A DNA stretch of 27,227 bases from an uncultured Campylobacter sp. (GTDB lineage Bacteria > Campylobacterota > Campylobacteria > Campylobacterales > Campylobacteraceae). The notes under the pieces are model-generated. The model was not told the origin of the DNA. It made no database searches and worked only from the letters and a program-made list of their open reading frames with translations. Below are positions 23,294-27,227 of the stretch, piece after piece (the stretch's first letter is position 1; every line of letters begins with the position of its first letter). The position numbers and the translations under genes were made by a program. The stretch covers positions 1 to 27,227 of the forward strand of contig NZ_CALIIS010000190.1 in NCBI RefSeq assembly GCF_938017705.1, written 5' to 3'.

Positions 23294-23462
23294 AATTTTA
23301 GAACTTTTCGCAGGGATAAAAAACGGCCGCACAAGCAAGACGAGGCGGTTTTGTGCGAGCGATTTTAGCGGTGTTATGTGCGAGATCGCCGCACTGGATG
23401 AGTATGAAATTTTGCTCGATTTAAAGGGGTTGCACGGGAAGATTTTAAATGACGAAAAATGA
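23280..23462 (+). CDS. Small protein of 60 residues between larE and larB
   Basis: The ORF overlaps the end of larE by 14 nt and the start of larB by 14 nt, in the same tightly packed manner as the other lar genes, which argues it is translated. I prefer ATG 23280 to 23271, because AGAGG lies 9 bases before 23280 but directly abuts 23271. Residues 2-20 (REDEILELFAGIKNGRTS) resemble the LarB N-terminus (KNEALNFIHAVKSGEKS). The end (EILLDLKGLHGKIL) resembles the LarE C-terminus (EVTLDLKGLREDVL). It has two cysteines (C25 and C34). I do not recognise a family; its function is unknown. Confidence 0.65.
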   Translation: MREDEILELFAGIKNGRTSKTRRFCASDFSGVMCEIAALDEYEILLDLKGLHGKILNDEK

Positions 23463-24195
23463 GGCTTTAAATTTTATCCACGCCGTAAAATCGGGCGAAA
23501 AGAGCGAGCGCGAAGCAATAGAGCTCTTGCGCGATTTTCCTTTTAGCGACGTGGGCTGCGCCAAGATCGACACTCAGCGCGCCCTGCGAAACGGCGCGGG
23601 TGAGGTGATCTACGGCGAGGGCAAGACGGATGATGAAATTTTACGCATCGCAGAGGCGATCGGCGCGAGAGGGCAAAATATCCTGATCACGCGCACGAAC
23701 GAGCGGGTTTTTAAGCGGCTACGTGAAATTTTACCGCAGGCGGAGTTTAACGCTCGCGGCCGCGTCGTCAGCGTCAAATTTAAAGAGCCCGCGCTCACGC
23801 AAAGCTACATCGCGATAGTATCTGCCGGCACCGCAGATGGCGCGGTCGTGGAGGAGGCGTACGAGACGGCGCGATTTTTAGGCAACGACGCGCGTAAATT
23901 TAGCGACGCGGGCGTGGCGGGACTGCACAGGCTGATCGCAAATTTAGAGCAGATACGCGGCGCAAAGGTCGTGATCGCAGTAGCGGGCATGGAAGGCGCG
24001 CTAGCTAGCGTGCTCGCGGGCCTCGTGAGCGTGCCGGTGATCGCGGTGCCCACCAGCGTGGGATACGGCGCGAGCTTTGGCGGGCTGGCGGCGCTGCTAG
24101 CGATGTTAAACAGCTGCGCAAACGGCGTGAGCGTCGTAAATATCGACAATGGCTTCGGCGCCGCGTATAACGCGAGCCTGATAAATCATCTCTAA
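23449..24195 (+). CDS. larB: LarB, pyridinium-3,5-biscarboxylic acid mononucleotide synthase
   Basis: A 248-residue enzyme of the PurE-like carboxylase family that carboxylates and hydrolyses nicotinic acid adenine dinucleotide as the first step of nickel-pincer cofactor synthesis. Visible blocks: RNGAGEVIYGEGKTDDEI (about 47-64), SAGTADGAVVEEAYETARFLG (about 125-145, PurE-like loop), DAGVAGLHRL, AGMEGALASVLAGL and PTSVGYGASFGGLAALLAML, with C223 in NSCANGV matching the position of the catalytic cysteine of L. plantarum LarB (C221). Full length. The start lies inside the 60-residue ORF. Confidence 0.95.
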   Translation: MTKNEALNFIHAVKSGEKSEREAIELLRDFPFSDVGCAKIDTQRALRNGAGEVIYGEGKTDDEILRIAEAIGARGQNILITRTNERVFKRLREILPQAEFNARGRVVSVKFKEPALTQSYIAIVSAGTADGAVVEEAYETARFLGNDARKFSDAGVAGLHRLIANLEQIRGAKVVIAVAGMEGALASVLAGLVSVPVIAVPTSVGYGASFGGLAALLAMLNSCANGVSVVNIDNGFGAAYNASLINHL

Positions 24196-24281
24196 ATTTA
24201 CGCCCGCCGCTCTGCTGCATGAACAGGCTAAATTTAAGCATACGAATGTAAAATTTGACGAGTAAATTTAAAAGGAAAAAG

Positions 24282-25682
24282 TTGCAAGATAAAATTTTAA
24301 GCGAACTAAAAACAAGCGAGTGCGATTATGGAGACGCCGCGGCAAAACTTGTGATTTTAGCAATTCCAATTTACATTGTTGCAGGTTCAAATAGTGGCTT
24401 TGAAGGCATTATGGCAGCCATTTTATTTTATGCATTCGTGAGGGCTGTAATTAGCATAATTTCATGCCATTTATCGCCTAAAGCCTTAGCGCTCGCAATC
24501 TTTGCCCTCTTTCTAGTTATCGAAACTGCACAATATTTTAAAGTGCTTGAAATTTTAGGCGTACAAAATTCTATATTGCGGATAATTTTTGGTGGAACAT
24601 TCGATTGGACGGACATTATCTGCTACGCGATAGGCTGTGTTTTAGCTTACGTATCTGAAAGTATCATTTATGATAAGGCGCGAATATGGAAGCGTAAAAG
24701 GTTGCCTAAAAATTTTAATGAAATTTTGCGTAACGGCAATGAAAAAAAGATCAAAGAAGTATTCCAAACCCGTGATATAAATGCGACCGACAAAGACGGC
24801 AACACGATACTGCATATGCTTCATGCGGACAAAAATATCAAGAAAAAAGACCCAAACTCGCCCTATGTGTATATGGGCGCAAATTTAATCGAATGGATCA
24901 TCATGCAAGGCGGCGACATAAACGCTAAAAACAAAAAGGGCGAGACACCCCTTAGAAATTTTATGTGGTATGTATATAAAAATTTAAAACCGCATCAGAA
25001 ACTAATAATTATAGCCCACCCCGGATCCTATTTTTATAAATATGCCAAAGAGATGAATGAGGTTTTAAATACTGATTTTGGCGTAATGTGCAATTACATA
25101 TATTACATGCTGCCTAGAGTATCAAAGTATGTTATTAATCCAGAACAAAAGCTAATGTTTGGTTTATATCATATGCAATTAGAGACATCGGGGGATTTGG
25201 ATAAGATGACGCCGCTTATAATATACAATACTATACTAAAATCACCAGATGAAGAAACAGATGTTTGGCGGCGCTTCGGCAAAAGGTTGGAATATCTATA
25301 TGTGCCCGAGTATCCAACGGATATGGAAAAGTATGATCCGCAAGAATACAGTAAATTTACCTATGATTTTTGGATGAAATTCTTAAGGCAAAAAGATAGC
25401 GTGCAGTATAAAATGATACATGCGGCTACTAATTTATACTGGTACTGGGACTACAACGGGGAATATGGAAGTTGGATTTTATGGGATGACGATTATACCG
25501 ATGAAGCCGCCGCCGAAATTAAAAAATATTTTAAGCTAGGCAATAGGCTAGATGAGCTAAATGACGACGCGCTTGATAAGATGTTTTATGATCTAAGAAA
25601 GAGCTGGCATGCTGAAGATGTGGGTAAACTTAGATACCTGTTTGTGCTTTGGTTGCTTAAAAATCCCGAGCCGTTTTTCTAG
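24282..25682 (+). CDS. Membrane DUF2809-like domain fused to ankyrin-type C-terminal region
   Basis: A 466-residue protein from TTG 24282, chosen because AAGGA lies 5 bases upstream; an alternative TTG at 24255 adds nine residues. The N-terminal third has three to four membrane segments and reads like DUF2809: FYAFVRAVISI, ALFLVIETAQYF and RIIFGGTFDWTDIICYAIG. After a basic stretch (KARIWKRKRL), cytoplasmic ankyrin-like units follow (INATDKDGNTILHML, INAKNKKGETPLRNF), then about 230 residues rich in Tyr, Trp and Asp with no family I know. The gene is strongly AT-rich (about 32% GC in the 60 bases from 25081) against its neighbours, suggesting acquisition. It lies between larB and ttdA with no terminator on either side. 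Function unknown. Confidence 0.85.
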   Translation: MQDKILSELKTSECDYGDAAAKLVILAIPIYIVAGSNSGFEGIMAAILFYAFVRAVISIISCHLSPKALALAIFALFLVIETAQYFKVLEILGVQNSILRIIFGGTFDWTDIICYAIGCVLAYVSESIIYDKARIWKRKRLPKNFNEILRNGNEKKIKEVFQTRDINATDKDGNTILHMLHADKNIKKKDPNSPYVYMGANLIEWIIMQGGDINAKNKKGETPLRNFMWYVYKNLKPHQKLIIIAHPGSYFYKYAKEMNEVLNTDFGVMCNYIYYMLPRVSKYVINPEQKLMFGLYHMQLETSGDLDKMTPLIIYNTILKSPDEETDVWRRFGKRLEYLYVPEYPTDMEKYDPQEYSKFTYDFWMKFLRQKDSVQYKMIHAATNLYWYWDYNGEYGSWILWDDDYTDEAAAEIKKYFKLGNRLDELNDDALDKMFYDLRKSWHAEDVGKLRYLFVLWLLKNPEPFF

Positions 25683-25705
25683 GATGAAATTTAAAAGGAG
25701 AAGCG

Positions 25706-26605
25706 ATGGATAAACAAAATGCCGTGCAAAAAATGACAGAGGTCATGGCGAAATTCGTCGGCTACACGGGCAAGGTGCTGCCCGATGACGTGATAGCGAA
25801 GCTGCAAGAGCTCGCCGAGCGCGAGACGCAGCCGCTGGCAAAGGAGATCTACAAAACGATGTTTGAAAACCAGCGCCTTGCAAAGGAGCTAGACCGTCCG
25901 TCCTGCCAGGATACGGGCGTGATCCAGTTTTTCGTGCGTTGTGGCGCGAACTTCCCGCTCATCGGCGAACTTGAGGAGCTGCTGCGCGAGGCAGTACTGC
26001 GAGCGACGCGCGAGGCTCCGCTGCGTCACAACAGCGTCGAGACGTTTGATGAGTACAATACCGGTAAAAACGTCGGCAAGGGCACGCCGAGCGTATTTTG
26101 GAATATCGTGCCGGATAGCGGCGAGTGCGAGATACACACCTATATGGCGGGCGGCGGCTGTAGCCTGCCCGGCAAGGCAACCGTGCTGATGCCGGGGATG
26201 GGCTACGAGGGCGTCGTGAAATTCGTCATGGACATAATGACGAGCTACGGCATAAACGCCTGTCCGCCACTGCTAGTGGGCGTAGGCGTGGGCACCTCGA
26301 TCGACGTGGCATCCTTGCTATCTAAAAAAGCGCTGATGAGACCGCTTGGCTCGGCAAATCCAAACGAACGCGCGGCGCTAACCGAAAAGCTGCTCGAAGA
26401 GGGCATCAATAAAATCGGCCTGGGCCCGCAAGGCATGAGCGGCGCAAGCTCCGTGATGGGCGTGCATATCGAAAACTGCGCCCGCCACCCCAGCGTCATC
26501 GCCGTCGCCGTAAACGTGGGTTGCTGGTCGCACCGCAAAGGCCACATTGTCTGGGATGCAGAGCTAAATTTTGCCGTAAAATCGCACAAGGAGTTCGCGC
26601 TATGA
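25706..26605 (+). CDS. ttdA: L(+)-tartrate dehydratase alpha subunit (class I fumarase family)
   Basis: A 299-residue [4Fe-4S] hydro-lyase subunit. It matches E. coli TtdA (303 aa) closely along its length, for example DRPSCQDTG, LRHNSVETFDEYNTGKN, YMAGGGCSLPGKATVLMP, NACPPLLVGVGVGTS, GLGPQGMSGASSVMGVHIE and GCWSHRKG. Cluster cysteines by spacing are C67, C186 and C273. With the beta subunit it should dehydrate L(+)-tartrate to oxaloacetate; two-subunit class I fumarases are close relatives, so fumarate/malate conversion is the alternative. AAGGAG lies 6 bases before the ATG. It overlaps ttdB by 4 nt. Linked upstream to the larACEB genes. Confidence 0.88.
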   Translation: MDKQNAVQKMTEVMAKFVGYTGKVLPDDVIAKLQELAERETQPLAKEIYKTMFENQRLAKELDRPSCQDTGVIQFFVRCGANFPLIGELEELLREAVLRATREAPLRHNSVETFDEYNTGKNVGKGTPSVFWNIVPDSGECEIHTYMAGGGCSLPGKATVLMPGMGYEGVVKFVMDIMTSYGINACPPLLVGVGVGTSIDVASLLSKKALMRPLGSANPNERAALTEKLLEEGINKIGLGPQGMSGASSVMGVHIENCARHPSVIAVAVNVGCWSHRKGHIVWDAELNFAVKSHKEFAL

Positions 26606-27213
26606 GTAAGAAAATTTTAACCACGCCGATCGGCGCCGAGGATCTAGCGGATATCAAGATCGGCGACGTGATCTACCTCAGCGGGCACATCGTCACCTGC
26701 CGTGACGTGCCGCACAGACGCGTCGTGCAGGAGGGCCGCGAGCTGCCGCTAGATATCAGGGGCGGCGCGATCCTGCACGCGGGGCCGATCATCAGAAAAA
26801 CGGGCGAAAAAAGCTTTGAAATGGTCTCCGTGGGGCCGACTACGAGCATGAGGATGGAGAAATTTGAGCGCGAATTTATCGCTAAAACGGGCGTGCGCCT
26901 GATCGTGGGCAAAGGCGGTATGGGCGAGGGCACGATGAGCGGCTGCAAGGAGTTTGGCGCGATACACTGCGTATTTCCCGCGGGCTGCGCGGTGGTCGCC
27001 GCGACGCAGGTCGAGCAGATCGAGAGTGCCGACTGGACGGAGCTTGGGATGCCTGAGACGCTGTGGAAGTGCCGCGTAAAGGAGTTTGGTCCGCTCATCG
27101 TCTCGATCGACGCGCACGGAAATAATCTTTTCGAGCAAAACAAGGTCAAATTTAACGAGAAAAAGGACGCGGCGCTAGCTGAAATTTTACCGCAAGTCGG
27201 GTTTATAAAGTAA
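26602..27213 (+). CDS. ttdB: L(+)-tartrate dehydratase beta subunit (class I fumarase family)
   Basis: A 203-residue subunit (E. coli TtdB has 201). The start at 26602 is chosen for AAGGAG 8 bases upstream and the ATGA overlap with ttdA; a longer in-frame start at 26521 would lie inside ttdA and is not needed. Family blocks: KKILTTPI, VIYLSGHIVTCRDVPHRR, GAILHAGPIIRK, VSVGPTTSMRMEKFE, LIVGKGGMG, VFPAGCAVVAATQVE and KEFGPLIVSIDAHGNNL, all nearly as in TtdB. It forms the second half of the active site with TtdA. It ends 14 bases before the window edge, and no terminator is visible yet. Confidence 0.88.
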   Translation: MSKKILTTPIGAEDLADIKIGDVIYLSGHIVTCRDVPHRRVVQEGRELPLDIRGGAILHAGPIIRKTGEKSFEMVSVGPTTSMRMEKFEREFIAKTGVRLIVGKGGMGEGTMSGCKEFGAIHCVFPAGCAVVAATQVEQIESADWTELGMPETLWKCRVKEFGPLIVSIDAHGNNLFEQNKVKFNEKKDAALAEILPQVGFIK

Positions 27214-27227
27214 AATTAAACAATATA

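Noticed and set aside
25706..27213. Plain two-subunit fumarase instead of tartrate dehydratase
   Set aside because: Set aside, not excluded: motif runs and lengths (299 and 203 residues against 303 and 201) follow TtdA/TtdB closely, but enzyme assays would be needed to separate the two.
1..27227. CRISPR arrays, tRNA or rRNA genes, insertion sequences, prophage genes
   Set aside because: I looked through all intergenic stretches and saw no regularly spaced repeats with spacers, no tRNA-like TTCGAATCC arms with acceptor stems, and no transposase or phage reading frames.

Overview
The window reads as a chromosomal segment of a Campylobacter-type epsilonproteobacterium. Support: the nos operon has the Wolinella/Campylobacter architecture (nosZ with a fused C-terminal cytochrome c, nosB, nosD, NapGH-like nosG and nosH, two small c-type cytochromes, no nosR). 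Promoters are TATAAT-type without an obvious -35, and the words AAATTT and AAAATTTT are extremely frequent. Coding GC is high for Campylobacter (two 60-base samples: about 63% in ttdA, about 32% in the odd gene at 24282), which suggests a species of the gracilis/showae/rectus type; that species guess is inference.

Layout. 1-310: non-coding array of small perfect hairpins. 311-2072 (minus): FecCD-family permease and its ATPase, preceded by a long leader (2073 to about 2460) with mutually exclusive hairpins and a terminator-like stem. 2933-5653 (minus): a CooS/CODH-family protein with a roughly 265-residue low-complexity and His-rich N-terminal extension; one of the canonical C-cluster cysteines is replaced by Asp. 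5871-17863 (minus): a complete nos (N2O respiration) operon headed by a beta-propeller gene, in the order propeller, nosZ, nosB, nosD, nosG, nosC1, nosC2, nosH, nosF, nosL, a 652-bp gap, nosY, and a second NosL-like gene. 18162-19829 (plus): dcuB with a roughly 105-residue insert, ended by a strong terminator. 20039-27213 (plus): a gene train larA-larC-larE-(60-aa ORF)-larB-(DUF2809/ankyrin fusion)-ttdA-ttdB.

How it works together. The nos genes encode reduction of N2O in the periplasm: the NosGH ferredoxins and NosC1/C2 cytochromes pass quinol electrons to NosZ, while NosD/F/Y and two NosL-type proteins mature the copper centres. The plus-strand part handles C4 and 2-hydroxy acids: DcuB moves dicarboxylates, LarB/E/C build the nickel-pincer cofactor for LarA, and TtdAB (very close to E. 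coli L(+)-tartrate dehydratase) dehydrates a C4 hydroxy acid. The linkage suggests that this LarA may epimerise or racemise tartrate or malate rather than lactate.

Best candidates for something new: (1) the Asp-substituted CooS homologue next to the nos operon, which may do hybrid-cluster (hydroxylamine-type) chemistry rather than CO oxidation; (2) a LarA homologue inside a tartrate/C4 acid gene train; (3) the AT-rich DUF2809-ankyrin fusion in that train; (4) Asn-Ser-Ala low-complexity tracts written by one recurring DNA word in several unrelated genes.
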